A stretch of 64,000 nucleotides of DNA from Ehretia macrophylla (taxonomy: Eukaryota; Streptophyta; Magnoliopsida; Boraginales; Ehretiaceae), in the NCBI GenBank assembly GCA_037974665.1, contig CM075768.1, forward strand, positions 9,531,501-9,595,500, read 5' to 3'. Positions 46,362-59,229 of the stretch are shown one piece after another. Both the position numbers and the translations under genes were made by a program. A model generated the notes under the pieces. The model saw nothing but the letters and a program-made list of their open reading frames with translations. It was not told the origin of the DNA and did not search any database. How positions within the stretch are numbered: position 1 is the first letter of the stretch; every line of letters begins with the position of its first letter.

Positions 46362-47341
46362 TAGGGATGCAATGGGGTAGGTTTTGGGTAAGACCACCTA
46401 TCCCTACATCCTATACCGTCACTTAAAGATCACCTTAATACCTGCCTCGTCCTGTGTTCTGCATTCCTATCCTCTACTCATGTCCCGTCCCAAATTCCCA
46501 TGGGGTATGGGGATTATCTGTAGGTATTTTATTATTCTTTTAACCCATGCGATATCAAATTTAATTCAAACCACATAACTTTAAAATATAAGTAAAAATT
46601 ATAAATTATGTATATATAAAGGTCAAATATGAATTATATACTAGTTTTGCACTTCCGATTGAATAGTAGGAATAACATTTTAATAATTGAGTTTAAAAAA
46701 GTTTTGACTAAAATCATTGTGTATGGGAACTACATGTGGAAAAATAATATTTCTTTATGTTATTGGATGTGCATTGATTACTATAAAACTTCTTTTTTGG
46801 TTATTGCATATCCACATATAATTAGTAATCGCAAATCTTTACAGTGTCTCTCTTAGTTATATTGTTTGAAACAAAGAAATCTCTTAAATCCGTCGTGATA
46901 AACAATGTAATGGAGGTTTTATGTAAAATGATTACAAATGTAGATAATGGCATATAGTATTTTAATTAAAAGAATGACTATAGAATTCTTTTGAGTGATC
47001 ATTTTATTCTTCCCTATTTTAATAGTACTTTGTCTAAAGTTATTTTTATATACTTTCAATTTTTTTTTTTTGCAATTGTAAGTACTAAAAATATAAAAAG
47101 AACTTTACATGTATGCACGATCGGTTATATGGAAAGGGGAATTAATGCTTATTCCCGTGCACTGCCCATTTTTCAGGAACAAGTAAATTAAAATGATTTT
47201 TGGTCGGCCCAGTCCCTGTGCAAGGATTAAAAGTTAATCCCCACTTCTTACACCATTTCTCATTTTCCATCCTAATACCCTCCCCATTTGGGATGTGGGT
47301 GTGGCGAGTTCCCGCAAAAACTGCCCCTATTCTCATTCCTA
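46362..47341. mobile_element. Possible DNA transposon with inverted ends
   Basis: The left end TAGGGATGCAATGGGGTAGG and the complement of the right end TAGGAATGAGAATAGGGGCAG align, as do the segments just inside (GGTTTTGGGTAAGACC with GTTTTTGCGGGAACTC, then ACATCC in both). The interior is AT-rich and non-coding. No TSD was found, so the borders are approximate. Confidence 0.4.
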
Positions 47342-47346
47342 ACACC

Positions 47347-47781
47347 TTATTTGGATTCAGGGGGAAACATCTAATAAAGGAAAGGAAATGAAAGGGGAAA
47401 TGATTAAATCTTATTTGAATTGGAGAATTTTATAAAAGAAAGAATCATAAAGGTTTTTAAATTTTCTCCGTTTGGATTCGAAAGGAAATTGAGGAGAGGA
47501 ATAAATTTTATGTACAAATTGACTTTTATGTCCTTTTTTACTTTACCTTCTTCATGTAGTGTATATGGAAAGAAGGTCAAAATAGTAATTGCAAAACAAA
47601 TAACTTTGCTCTCCCTGTATTTGACTCTAATTTGAGATGATTTAATTTTGGGTATAGAGACCATACCAATCCCTCCTATACCCCATACATTCATTTCTTC
47701 CCAAGCCAAACAAGGAGAGGGTCGAAACCCCTACTCTATTACTACGTACTCCTTTCCTCCCATTGCTCTCAATCCAAATAA
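47347..47781. mobile_element. MITE-like element
   Basis: The ends are TTATTTGGATT and AATCCAAATAA, a perfect 11-bp inverted repeat. The interior repeats TTTGGATTC- and GGAAATGAAAGG-type words on one side and their complements on the other. It is 435 bp and non-coding. No clear TSD is seen. Confidence 0.5.
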
Positions 47782-50125
47782 CTATAATTGAATCTTAAAT
47801 TCAAAACTTTTTGATAATTAACCTATGATATTATGTAGTATCTACCAAAAAACTTATGACGTTACATAGTGTCTATTTTATTAATTATTTTATCCAACAC
47901 TGCTGCCTCTAGCAAAAAAGCCAATAGGCCCAACGTCCTGTTGAAGTTTCACTGCCTACCTCCTGCCCAAGAAATCAGCTTCATTAGATTATGCGGTCTT
48001 TGTCAACACATCTGCGTAGTTGACAAGAAATAACGAGTCAAAAGGGCTATACACACTTTTTACAAATAGAGCTGTTACTTGCCTTGCCCTCCAAGCATTT
48101 CTAGCGACTAGCAATTGGCGTGTGCATATTTGCTGCCTCGTATTGAGAGAGAGAGAGAGCATGTGTTATGCATCCAATCATTTTCATAGTTGCATTACAC
48201 TTTTTAATTCTTATAAAAAGAAAATTAATGCTAAAATTTCATTCCTTGTGCAAATTAAGGTAAAATATCGAATTGTTGAACTAAAATGGATTATCTAGGA
48301 AAGAGTTTCCAAAAGGTGCTAGTTTCTTCTTCTTCTTTTTTTCTTTTTAAATACATTTTTGAAGAACTTTCAAATTAAAATAAGTTTATTTCAACGGAAA
48401 TTTACTAAGGGACATATTTTCAAAATAGAAATAATTGAAAAATTAACAACACATGATAGCAATAACAATACAAGATAAAAACTTAATGACAATATTGCAA
48501 CAATTCCCACCTTTATGAATGTTGTACGTGTCAACCAAAATTAAAAGACGAGAACTTGTAAATAGATTTTCAAATTATTAAGAATTTATTTAAGACTTAA
48601 CATATTACTCAAGAAGTAAAATTGAACCGCATGACTTTTTAAAAAGTCCATGTCAAAGGCTACTTCAGAGTTTTAGGCGAACCTACATACAAGTGAGAGT
48701 GGGCAAAATGTCCCCGCACTCCAATTAATATAAAGTTCTTTTCTGCACTATTATGATAATACGATTAACTACTTTTAGCTATTGCCCTACCTCTTGTCAT
48801 ATTATAGCCATTTTTTTTTTTTGTCGAAGTGATCATATATACATTCACAAAAAAGAGTACAAATGGTTCAACTTATTTCATATGCCATAGCATTTGAATG
48901 TACGTACACGCAAAGTCTGCAAAAACAATGCTAATGGGGAATTGAAATACCAGTGAGGCGAAAAGGAACATATCCTAATTACATAAACAACTCAGACTAT
49001 CACAAAGTTGGCTCGCAGAGACAAGAGCCGAGAGTGGTCAGGCGAAAAAGATAAACAGAGTTGAAAATTATGAATAAAAGAAAAAAAACTCTTTGATCAC
49101 AATACGAGAAATTCCAAAAAGCATCCAAAATCAATTTTGCGTGTAGTCCAAACCAGATGCATGTACCAAAACTGGGCCTGGACACTATAACCAAAAGAAA
49201 GATATAGTACCAAGAGTTGGGCCGATTAAAACCTATCAATACACCAAAATAATGAAGGCCCAACAGAAAGCCAAGCGAAGGTAACAAACCCTAGCCTCTG
49301 AGAATCTTCAACAGCCAACCGCCACCGAAGAAACAGGGAAAGAACAACCCAAAATAGTCGAGACAAAAAGTCGCTTGCAAAAGAGACAACATCCACGACC
49401 ATCAAAGCCTCCAATACAACCACCCACAGAGGTGGAGAACAAACCTGTGTGGAGGACGAGAGGCCACCATTGACGTCGGAGAGGAAAAAGCAAGCAACGA
49501 GCCTCAATTAACGCGAGTGGGAATCGGTAACAAAAGGCAACAGTCACTCTATGCAATAACTAGTCTGAGGGAATTTTTTTGGTAAACTTCCTTTGTATAT
49601 CTAATAGGGTAAATTTTAGTCCTCAATATTTACTTAATTTTTTAGTTTAGTCTCCAATATTTCAAAAGTAATGTGTTTGATCCCTGATGTTCATAGAAAG
49701 TGTCACAATTAGTCTTATACATTAAATGGGTGTTAAAATCAATAATAAAAATGGCTTTTACTACTTTTCTTTTTCTTATTCTCTTTCTTTTTTTTTTTCT
49801 TTTCTTCCCTTATATTATCCCCTCCTTCTTCTTCTTCCTTAACCCACCCAACCCATCTTACCCGTCCACTTTTCCCTTCTCCTCCTAGCCCCAATAAGCC
49901 ACTACTCAACCCTCATGCCTCCTTACCTTACCTCATAACACCCATTCATACCCACTGTGTCTCACGTAGCAACCCCCTACCCCACCCTGCGAGCCTCTCC
50001 CCATATGTGTGTGTTTATATATATGTACAAATGTACACATACATACACACATACACACATACACACATACACATATAATCTGATTTGTAAAAACAAAATC
50101 TGCGTCATGTAGTAGATAAGCCTTA
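47782..50125. other. Intergenic, no supported gene
   Basis: 47782-48950 is AT-rich and featureless. 49000-49560 has a moderately GC-rich block whose minus-strand frames give Phe/Val/Leu-rich peptides with no recognisable motif; it may be a LINE or other TE remnant. 49604-49730 resembles a common dispersed plant repeat (TTTTAGTCCTCAATATTTAC...). 50005-50085 is a GT/AC/AT microsatellite. Confidence 0.4.
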
Positions 50126-50138
50126 TACTACAAGAAAA
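50126..50138 (+). repeat. CACTA left terminal inverted repeat
   Basis: TACTACAAGAAAA: the canonical CACTACAAGAAAA with the first C changed to T. Confidence 0.75.
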
Positions 50139-50149
50139 TAGCTCTCAGG

Positions 50150-52010
50150 CGACATAATTTTTTTCGTAGCCAGATGGCAACGAAAAAGTAAATTTTGTAG
50201 GCCTTCCATGGCCAAATTAGGAGCGGTGAAGTGGCGACAAAAGTTGGCGACGGATTGGTGATAGACGATAATATTAATTTTAAAAAGAAATCAAAAATAA
50301 AATTTCGTAGCCATTTGGTGGCCAAGTGACTACGGATTAGCGACCGACTAAATATGTTTTTAAAAAAAACTTAAAATATAATAGTTCATAGCCAATCCGT
50401 GGCTCATTTGCTACGAAATGGCGATGACGGTTTTAATTAAATAGGTAATAGAGTGTGTAATAATAGAAAATTAATAAATATGAAGTTTTGTAGCCAATCT
50501 GTGGCCATTTTCCATAGAGTGTGTATGGACTTCTACGTGTTCGTAGCCACTCCGTAGCAAAATAGCCATGGATTAGCTATGAACTTATAGATGTCCGTAG
50601 CAAATCCGTGGCCCTTGGTAATGGATTGGTTACGGCTCTTTAAGCAAAAACAAAGAAGATCGCTTTTAATATTAATTATGGAAGAGTTATTCGACCTACA
50701 ACGGAGGAAAATGTCATGTGACTTGTAAAGTTTCCAAATAAATGTTTAAATTGAACTTAACATGTTTTCGTTAAGCTTTGCGTTAATGTTAGTTAACGTT
50801 GAATGTAGTAGTTTGAAAATTCTTAGATTTAGTTTGAACTTCATAAACAAGCAAAATATGAAGACATTAACACATTTTTGTATGTTTTTTCTATTTATTA
50901 ACAAGTTAAAGATAGATGGTATTAAAGGTCCATAGCCAATTTGTAGCCAATGACCACGGATTGGTCACAAATTTCTACGTGTCCGTAGCCACTCCATAGC
51001 AAATGGCCACATATTGGCTACGAACTTCTACATGTCCACAGTGAATCTGTAGCCAATGGCCACAGACTGGCTACGATTCTTTAAACAAAAACAAAGTAGA
51101 CCGCTTTTAATATTAAATATGAAAGTACAATTCGGCCTTCAACGGAGGAAAATGTCACGTGACTTGTAAAGTTTCCAAATAAAAATAAACTTAGCCCGTA
51201 TTTCGTTGTCATGCGTATTTTTTAAGAAAAAATTCATAGGAATTGAATAAATGTTTAAATTGAACTTAACATGTTTTCATTAATCTTTGCGTTAATTTTA
51301 GTTAACGTTGAATGTTGTAGTTTGAAAACTCTCACATTTGGTTTGAACTTAAAAAACAAACAAAATATGAAGACATTAACACGTTTTTATACGTTTTTCC
51401 TATTTAATAACAAGTTCAAGATAGAAGCTATTAAAAGTCCGTAGCCAATCCACAACCAATGATCATGGACTTCTATGTGTCCGTAGCCACTCCGTAGCAA
51501 ATGGTCACAGATTGGCTATGAACTTCTATGTGTCCGTAGTGAATCCGTAGCCAATGGTCATGGATTGGCTACGGCTTTTTAAACAAAAACAAAGTAGATC
51601 ACTTTTAACATTAATTATGAAAGTGTGATTCGACCTACAACGTAGGAAAATGTCACGTGATTTGTAAAGTTTCCAAATAAAAATAAACTTGGCCCATATT
51701 TCGTTGCCATGTGTATTTTTTAGAAAAAAACTCATAGGAATTGAATAAATGTTTAAATCAAACTTAACATGTTTTCGCTAAGCTTTGAGTTAATGTTAGT
51801 TAACGTTGAATGTAGTAGCTTGAAAACTCTCACATTTGGTTTGAACTTCATAAACAAGCAAAATATGAAGACATTAACACATTTTTATACGTTTTTTTAT
51901 ACACTAACAAGTTAAAAATAGATGGTATTAAAGGTCCATAGCCAATCCGTAACCAATGATCACGGATTGGCCACGAACTTCTACGTGTCTATAGCCAATC
52001 CGTCACCAAA
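50150..52010. repeat. CACTA left subterminal repeats, triplicated module
   Basis: Short repeats (CGTAGCCA..., CACGGATTGGC...) alternate with three copies of a longer module that starts AACAAAAACAAAG near 50646, 51079 and 51582 and includes GAGGAAAATGTCA and AACTTAACATGTTTTC. Copy 1 lacks about 65 bp (the AATAAACTTAGCCCGTATTT segment) found in copies 2 and 3. Such arrays bind the TNPA protein in En/Spm. Confidence 0.75.
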
Positions 52011-52189
52011 TAATAAAACACAAAAAAAACTCAATAGAAGCATAAGAAAAGCATAATAAAATATATACCACAATCAGTCAAATATGGGCAACAAACACTA
52101 ATTCAGATCCGGTCATGAAAAGATTCAAGATACGTAAATTCTAATATAGAGAGTTCAAAATGAAAATGATTAAAAGCCAAGAAAAAGTC

Positions 52190-53578
52190 TGAAAATTATT
52201 GTCTTTATACGACCATGACTTCCACCTTGTCCTTCACGACATGGATAGCCAGTATCTTGAGCACGTGGGTCTTGTTTGAAGACATGACCACAAATGTGTC
52301 TACAATCGTCATCAGTCAATTCAAGCCGACCTTGTATATCCTCCAATTGACTTTCAAAATATAGTCGATCTTCCGCCCTATGTTCTTCCTAATTCTGAAC
52401 CAAGGTATTCATTTTTGCAAGGGTTTTATCGGTGTTGCCCATCCAAGTTATTATACCATCAAGTTTTTATAAAATGACATCATAAGATGAACTTGTAGCA
52501 CCACTTGAACTAGCACCCTTCCTTATTTCATGGTCCTTTATCTGTGATACTCTAGAAGCATGAAGGACATCCTGTACAACATCGGTATCCCTTGACATTT
52601 CTCTATAAATGTTTTCCATGTCAACATCATCCATACGAATCGGATCTTCAACAATTGTCATTTTTTTCTTTGCCTTCAACTTAATCAGGTTTTGGGTTTC
52701 CACAGGTAGGCGATCAAATTCTGCTTGATTTACATAACACCTTTCATGCCAATAGGCTTGTTGCTTATTCAGAGACACCATATTAAGATACCAATTAGAA
52801 TTGAATGTAGTACCTTCAACCTCTTCGAAGTTCACCCCGAAATATTGAAAAATTCGGGTAAAGGCTATTCCATATGACAAAGAATTCATTCTCTCAGTAA
52901 CATGAATCATGTGACGAAGAATCATATATGGGAGGTTCACTTGCCTACCACTAACCAAAAAATACACAATATATGCATCTTCTTGAGGTGTTCTGTGATC
53001 ATTAATATTTTTATGAACGAGAGATAAGCTGACAAAGTTTACCCAAATTCTCTTCAATGCATTTAAATCTTTCTTATTCGGTGCATTTAATCCATTTGTA
53101 CGCCTACCATATCCTTCCCCCTAGAAAAATGTCAAACAATTCTCTAAATCATCAGGTCTCATCCTATTAATTGGCCAACTACACGTTTCATACGCTTTTA
53201 CCCCATCATTTGGCATATTAAAGATTATTGCTATTGTATCGGCTATTAACTCAATTTCAACACCTCTAACCTTAGTTCTAACCTTAACAAGTTCATAAGT
53301 ATCCAAATTTTGATAAAATTCATTAATCAAAGACGGATAAACAACTTGTTTATATGTAAGAAATCGTACCAACCTTGTTGTTGCACGAAATCACAAATTT
53401 GAGTGCCCCGTATGTCATTGTTAACCAAGAATCTTCCAAACATTATTGGCTTGACATTATCGTTGTTTACATGTGTGGGAGAAGGATCCCTATCTAGAGT
53501 TGGAGACCTTTTTGAAGAACTTGCCCTTCTTGTAATAGAAGGGTTTGATTTCTTTGAAAGATTTTGAGGTATTGGGAA
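52190..53578 (-). pseudogene. Plant-transposon-type protein gene inside the CACTA
   Basis: The minus-strand coding stretch begins NPSITRRASSSKRSPTLDRD and passes through MFGRFLVNNDIRGTQICDFV. A frameshift near 53370 leads to QVVYPSLINEFYQNLDTYEL, then NKKDLNALKRIWVNFVSLSL and PQEDAYIVYFLVSGRQVNLP. A stop at 53121 interrupts one frame; past the stop at 52467 the coding pattern resumes (RLELTDDDCRHICGHVFKQD). The layout resembles the 'putative plant transposon protein' domain often found in plant TEs, function unknown. It is divergent from the transposase gene and has at least three lesions. Confidence 0.6.
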
Positions 53579-54026
53579 GTAGATTTTGTGATTATGGAAG
53601 AAAATTGAAATTTTTTTGAAGATTTTGAGAAATTTTGCAAGAAAATTACATATTTTTCACTTAGGGCTTGAAAGAATTGGGATTTGGGGGAAAAATATAG
53701 AGATTTTGAGGTTTTAGGAAGTAGGTAATGTGATTATGGAATAAATTTTGAAAACAAAATGGCTTGATTTTGAGAATTTGAGAGATAGTTTGGGTTAGGG
53801 TTTGTAGAATGAAGATTTGGAGAAAAAACTTGGAGTTTGGAAGAAAAAATTGAAGATTTTGAGGTTTTGTGAAGTGGGTAGTATGATTATGCAAGAAATT
53901 TTGATAAACAATGGCTAGATTTTGAGTTTTTTTGGAGAGAATTTGGGTTAGGGTTTGAAGAAATTAGGAATTGGAGTTGAGGATGATTTTTTTTTATATG
54001 GTTCATAAGCCTTTTTCAAGGCTTTT

Positions 54027-54420
54027 ATGACCTGCCGGCTGGCGAGATCGTCTGGCGAAGGCCGAGACTACCCTTGCCCTAGCCGGATTGGGGGACGGGC
54101 TACCCATTCCCCTTGTCCAGTATTAGGGGCAGTGTCGGCCATCCGGCTTGGCCCTCCGGTGCAGACTGGGGACGCGGAGCCATCCCCCCACCACAGCAAG
54201 TCTATGCTGGCTTGCCGGCAGGGCCCTCTAGTGTAGATTAGTCCTTACTGGGGAGCCCCACCGGCTAGCCGACATGGCCCTTTAGTGCCTACGGGGCATC
54301 AGCCGGATACGACGGCTGGCCAGCGTACGCAGTAGCTTATGCAATTGTTTACAAGTCTGCTAGTCGGCGCCGCCGGCTGGCCTGCAGAGACACGAGCTAC
54401 GGACGCTATCGCCCATTCCA
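54027..54420. other. GC-rich island inside the CACTA
   Basis: A markedly GC-rich stretch in an AT-rich window. It carries scattered GCCGGCTGGC-like words (54035, 54278-54290, 54365-54382; variants CCGGCTTGGCC, CCGGCTAGCCG). It lies between the divergent accessory gene and the transposase, where a bidirectional promoter would be expected. Frames across it show no domain. Confidence 0.6.
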
Positions 54421-54559
54421 TAGCCTGTGTTTGTTTTGATATTGTAAAAAAAAAAAAATATGACAAAAATTTTCAATTTCCCTCCCACTCTCTTTATTCT
54501 CTCTCTCTTTCTACACAAAAATCTTCTTCAACCCTCCTCTCTCTCTACGGCACCACCAT

Positions 54560-54985
54560 CTCATCACCTCTAAGCACACCATCACTATCACCATCACCAC
54601 CACCAAGGACACCACCACCACCACCAAGGATACCATAACCATCAAGGACAACAACACCACCAACAAGGCCACCATCACCACCAACCAACCACTACCACCA
54701 CCACCAAGGCCACCATCACCACCAAAGACACCACAACCACCAACAAAGGCACCACCATCACCATCAAGGGCACCACCAACAATACCAAGACCACAAAGGC
54801 TACCAAGGGTACCTCTACCACTACCAAGGACACCATCACTACTACCAAGGCCACTATTACCACCAAGGACACCACCAACACCAAAAATGACACCACCATC
54901 ACCATCAAGGGCACCACCAACACCACTAACACTACCAAGACCCCCAAAGGTACCACCACCACCACCACCAAGGGCACCTCACCAC
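54560..54985 (+). repeat. ACC/AAG triplet minisatellite
   Basis: Imperfect units of the form (ACC)2-5 AAG G(A/C)C ACC make a triplet-phased array. One plus frame would encode Thr/Lys-rich repeats (TTTTKATITTKDTTT); the reverse complement reads as poly-Val. It lies upstream of the transposase start and is most likely non-coding or leader sequence. Confidence 0.75.
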
Positions 54986-55538
54986 CATCAAGGACAAAAC
55001 CACTATCTTTTTTAAGGATTACATTTTCCCTTTTTTTAAGGTTTACATTTTCCCTCTTTTTTTCTAGTATATTTTAATATATATATATGTGTGTGTATGT
55101 ATGTATGTGTATATATATCTATATGTGTGTAAATTAGTTGATTTTTATTTTTTTATTTTTTAGTTTTGGTATTTAATTTTATGTTTATTTTCAATTTTAT
55201 TTAGTGATATTTGACATAAATATTTGGTAGTATATTTGGCATAAATATTGTATGAATTACAAATGTTGTATTGTAGTGGTTTTTGGTAGTGTAATATGAA
55301 ATGTTATATTTGGCATCTATGTTTATGTAATGTTTATTTGTCATATTATTGGTGTTTGTCATGTAAAGTCCATATATTACTTTATTTGATTTGGAATGAT
55401 TAGTTTTTAATAGATCACACTAGTGATCCATTAATTTAGTTTAATTAAACCTATCTTGGGCACATTAAGTTCCTTAATGAATTGGACCTATAATATAATA
55501 CCGAAGTTGCAAAAATGGAAACAAACCGACAACAGTAG

Positions 55539-58500
55539 ATGAAAAATTGGCTAACACCTGAGGGAGCAATGAATCCTAATTTCACTCTTGGTGTAGACAA
55601 TGAATTCATTCCTTTTGCGTGTAGTAAACCACAGTATATGGATGGAGAAAATATTAGGTGTCCTTGTGCAAAATGCAAGAATTGTAAATTTGTGGACCCT
55701 AATAGATGTAGACTTCATCTCTACCAAAAGGGGTTCATGCGTCACTATTATATTTGGACTTCACATGGGGAGGATAATGACCTCAATGAGGATAACAACA
55801 ATAATGTTGGGGATTAATTTAGATATGAATAAGAAAATACTTATAGGACAATGGTATTTGACGCATTTTCCAGTTCAAATGTACCACCAATACTTAATCA
55901 ACCAATTGAAGAGGAAATTAATATGGAGTCAAAACATTTTTATGATTTATTAAAATCTGCAGATGAGCCTTTGTGGAGTGGATGTGAGGAATACACTCAT
56001 TTGTCAACGGTGTCTCAGTTGTTAAATATCAAGTCAAGGGAGAATAAGTCTGAACAATGTTTTAATTGAATTGTTGAAACTGTTCGAAGAATGTTGCCCA
56101 AGGATAATAGTTTACCAAAGAACTAATATAGGTTTAAGAGCGAAATAAGGACTTTAGGTTTAAGGTCCGTGAAGATTGACGTGTGCGTAAATGGATGTAC
56201 GTTATGTTATAAAGATATAAGGGAACCCGAATCTTGTCCAAAGTGTGGTCACCCACGGTTTAAACCTACAAAAGTAGGTAAAAAATGCGGCAGACCAATT
56301 GCGCACAAAGGATTGAGGTAGCTACTATTAGCACCCACGTTGACTAGATTATACATGTCTCCCGCAACAACTGAACATATGCAGTGGCATTTCAAACACC
56401 AAGTAGATAATGGAAAGATTTGTCATCCTTTTGATGCTCATGCATAGAAACACTTTGATAGTACATATCCAAACTTTGTTTATGAACCGAGGAATATACA
56501 TCTAGGACTTTGTTCCGATGGTTTTAACCCTTTCAATTCTTTATCTCAACCTTATTCTTGCTAGCCTATGATAATTGCACTATACAATATTCCACCATGG
56601 ATGTGTATGAAGGATCCCGTAATATTCTTGACCCTTCTTATTCTTGGGCCAAAGAGTCCGGCGAAGTATATAGATATATTCCTTGAGCCTCTAATTGATG
56701 AGTTGAAAGAATTATGGGAATAGGGGTACCTTGTTATGATGTGTTGTCCAAGTCAAATTTCTAATTGAGGGCAGCTTTAATGTGGACTATTATTGATTTC
56801 CCAACATATGGCATGTTATCTGGTTGGAGTACGCACGAGAAAATGTCGTGTTTGAATTGTATGAAATCTACTAAGGCTTTTCAATTGACATCAAGGAGTT
56901 AAAATTGCTTCTTTGACTACTATCGGCAGTTCTTATCAAGAAATCATCGCTTTCAATGAGCTAAGAAGAACTTCCAAAAAGATATGGTGGAGAAATCTAA
57001 TCTTCCATCGAGATTGAGTGGTGAAGAGATTTGGCAACATGTTCGAGATCTTCCAAAAATAAATGAACAGGGTACAGATAAAATACATGGTTTTGGAATG
57101 GAGCATAATTGGACAAAAAGAAGCATATTTTGGGATTTGCCTTATTAGCGGTCACACCTTCTGCATCATAATCTAGACGTCATGTACATAGAGAATAATG
57201 TTTTTGATAATATCTTTAACACTATGATAAACGTGAAGGGAAGGTCAAAGGAGACCAAAAATGAAAGGGCTGATATTGAGAGAATTTGTGATCGGCCTAA
57301 ATTATGTATTAAAAATGACGTGATGAAGATGGTCGTGTACACTCTTCTGTTATATATAGGAAAACAATTTTGGAATGGGTAAGGGAGTTAAGATTCCCTG
57401 ACGGATATGCATCATCTCTAGCAAGGTGTGTTGACATGAAGGAATTGAAGTTGTCACATATGAAGAGTCATAATTGTCATATATTTATGGAGAGATTGCT
57501 TCCTATAGCCTTACGAGAGTTATTGCCAAAGAATGTTTGGGCAGTTTTTACTGAACTAAGCTTGTTTTTTAGAAACATTTGTTGCACGTCTCTTCAAAGA
57601 CTCGACCTCAAAAGAATGCATGAAAATATTGTGATAACCCTTTGTAAGTTGGAAAAGATCTTACCTCCAGCCTTCTTTGACTCAATGGAGCATTTTCCAG
57701 TACACTTGGTTGAAGAAGCAATTTGGGGCAGTCCTGTACAATATCGGTGGATGTACTTTTTTGAGAGGTTTTTGCATGTTTTGAAGAAGAAGGTGTAGAA
57801 TAAAGCACGGGTTGAGGGACCTATATGTGAATCTTATCTTATCCAAGAAACGTCGACATTTTGTTCATATTATTTCGAACCGCATATACAAACAAAAACA
57901 AGAAACATCGGTTGGAATGAAGACTCCATGAATACGGATTACCCTGAAGGGTGTTTACGCATATTCAGACACCCAAGTCGTCCGATGGGGAAGGAAAGGT
58001 CTAAAGTATTAGAGGATGATTAGGATTTCAGTGCTGCTTATTTATGCGTTTTGATGAATTACGAAGAGGTGACACCATACATCAAGTAAGTTCATAACTC
58101 AACTCCTTAGGTGTATTAATACAATTTTTTGGATTATATAAACATTACTTATATAATCCACTAATTAATACTATATAGGATGTTTGAAGATGATCTTCTA
58201 CTCAATAACCCGTCATATACTGATTCACAAATCAATTATAACATCGATAACGTATTTTTGACATGGTTACGTGATCATATAAGTATTACTCGATTTTACT
58301 ATCCCTAATTATAAATTTGACTCGATTTTGACATTTCTTAATATTCTTAACTTACACCTTTCAGCTTGTGAACAATAATGGTTTAGATGATCGCTTGAAA
58401 TATCTTTCAATGGGTCCAAGTAGGGCGATTAAATACCTGGTGAACGAGTACAGATTCTACACCTTGGAATATGGATCTTCAAAGGCAATAATGAATAATG

Positions 58501-59105
58501 GAGTCTTTCTGAAAGGGACAACGCATGATAAGGACGAGGTTGATTATTATGGCTTGTTGACTAATATTATTGAGTTAGAATACCATAAAAGAAGTTTGAA
58601 GCGTACAAGAATTGCCCTTTTCAAGTGTGAGTGGTATGATTCTCAACATGATAAAGGATTAAAGGTTCATTCGAAATATCGTTTGATTGATATAAATGTG
58701 AAAAAAATACCCAAAGTATGACCCCTTTGTCTTAGTTGAGCATTCACATCAAGCATACTACGTCAAGTACCCTGGTGTTAAGAGAGATCGGGTAAATTGG
58801 TAGACTGTATGCAAGATCAGATCAAGGAATCAATATGATGTATGTAGGGACAAAAATGATAGTGATAAAAATAAACAACCGACTTTTCAATCAGATGAGA
58901 TGGATGTGCCATTAGTACAATCTGATGATCATGACGATATCGTATTGCGTTGTCATGAATTAGGTGAATGCATTGTTGTGGTTAGAGATGTAGAAGAAGA
59001 ACACGAGGATATGACAATAATGATGATGAGGATCATGAAAGTGAATCCAATAATGACTTGGAATCCGAAGACAATGAATTATCTTATTGAAGAATTGCAC
59101 CTATA
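55539..59105 (+). pseudogene. CACTA TNPD-type transposase, decayed
   Basis: Domains lie in the family order: a transposase-associated Cys-rich N-terminus (55539-55817: FACSKPQYMDG, CPCAKCKNCKF, LHLYQKGF); Transposase_21 (about 56050-57180: REPESCPKCGHPRFK, NIHLGLCSDGFNPFNSLSQ, IPPWMCMKDPVIFLTLLILG, IDELKELWE); DUF4218-type (57370-57798: SHNCHIFMERLLPIALRELL, FPVHLVEEAIWG); and DUF4216-type (58368-58800: NNGVFLKGTTHDKDEVDYYG, DPFVLVEHSHQAYYVKYP), with an acidic tail. Two short introns seem present near 58088-58180 and 58280-58365. Many stops and frameshifts mean it cannot make an active enzyme. In the family TNPD cleaves element ends. Confidence 0.85.
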
Positions 59106-59229
59106 AATTCAATATTTTGTATGTCAATTGGATGTGAAAAGTTATATAATAAAAAGTTGTTATAATATCTCTTAATTTGTAGAATATAATGTACATATGT
59201 GTATTTCTTATGTTATTTTTCAAGCAATC

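Noticed and set aside
49000-49556. Overlapping minus-strand hydrophobic frames in a GC-richer block
   Set aside because: Three overlapping frames with no motif, no splice pattern and no conserved start; more likely TE-derived.
50150-52010. Regularly spaced short repeats considered as a CRISPR-like or satellite array
   Set aside because: Spacing is irregular, both orientations occur, and they flank a CACTA terminus, so they are subterminal transposase-binding repeats.
54675-54977. Long minus-strand frame encoding poly-Val/Leu
   Set aside because: It is the reverse complement of the ACC/AAG minisatellite; composition, not a protein.
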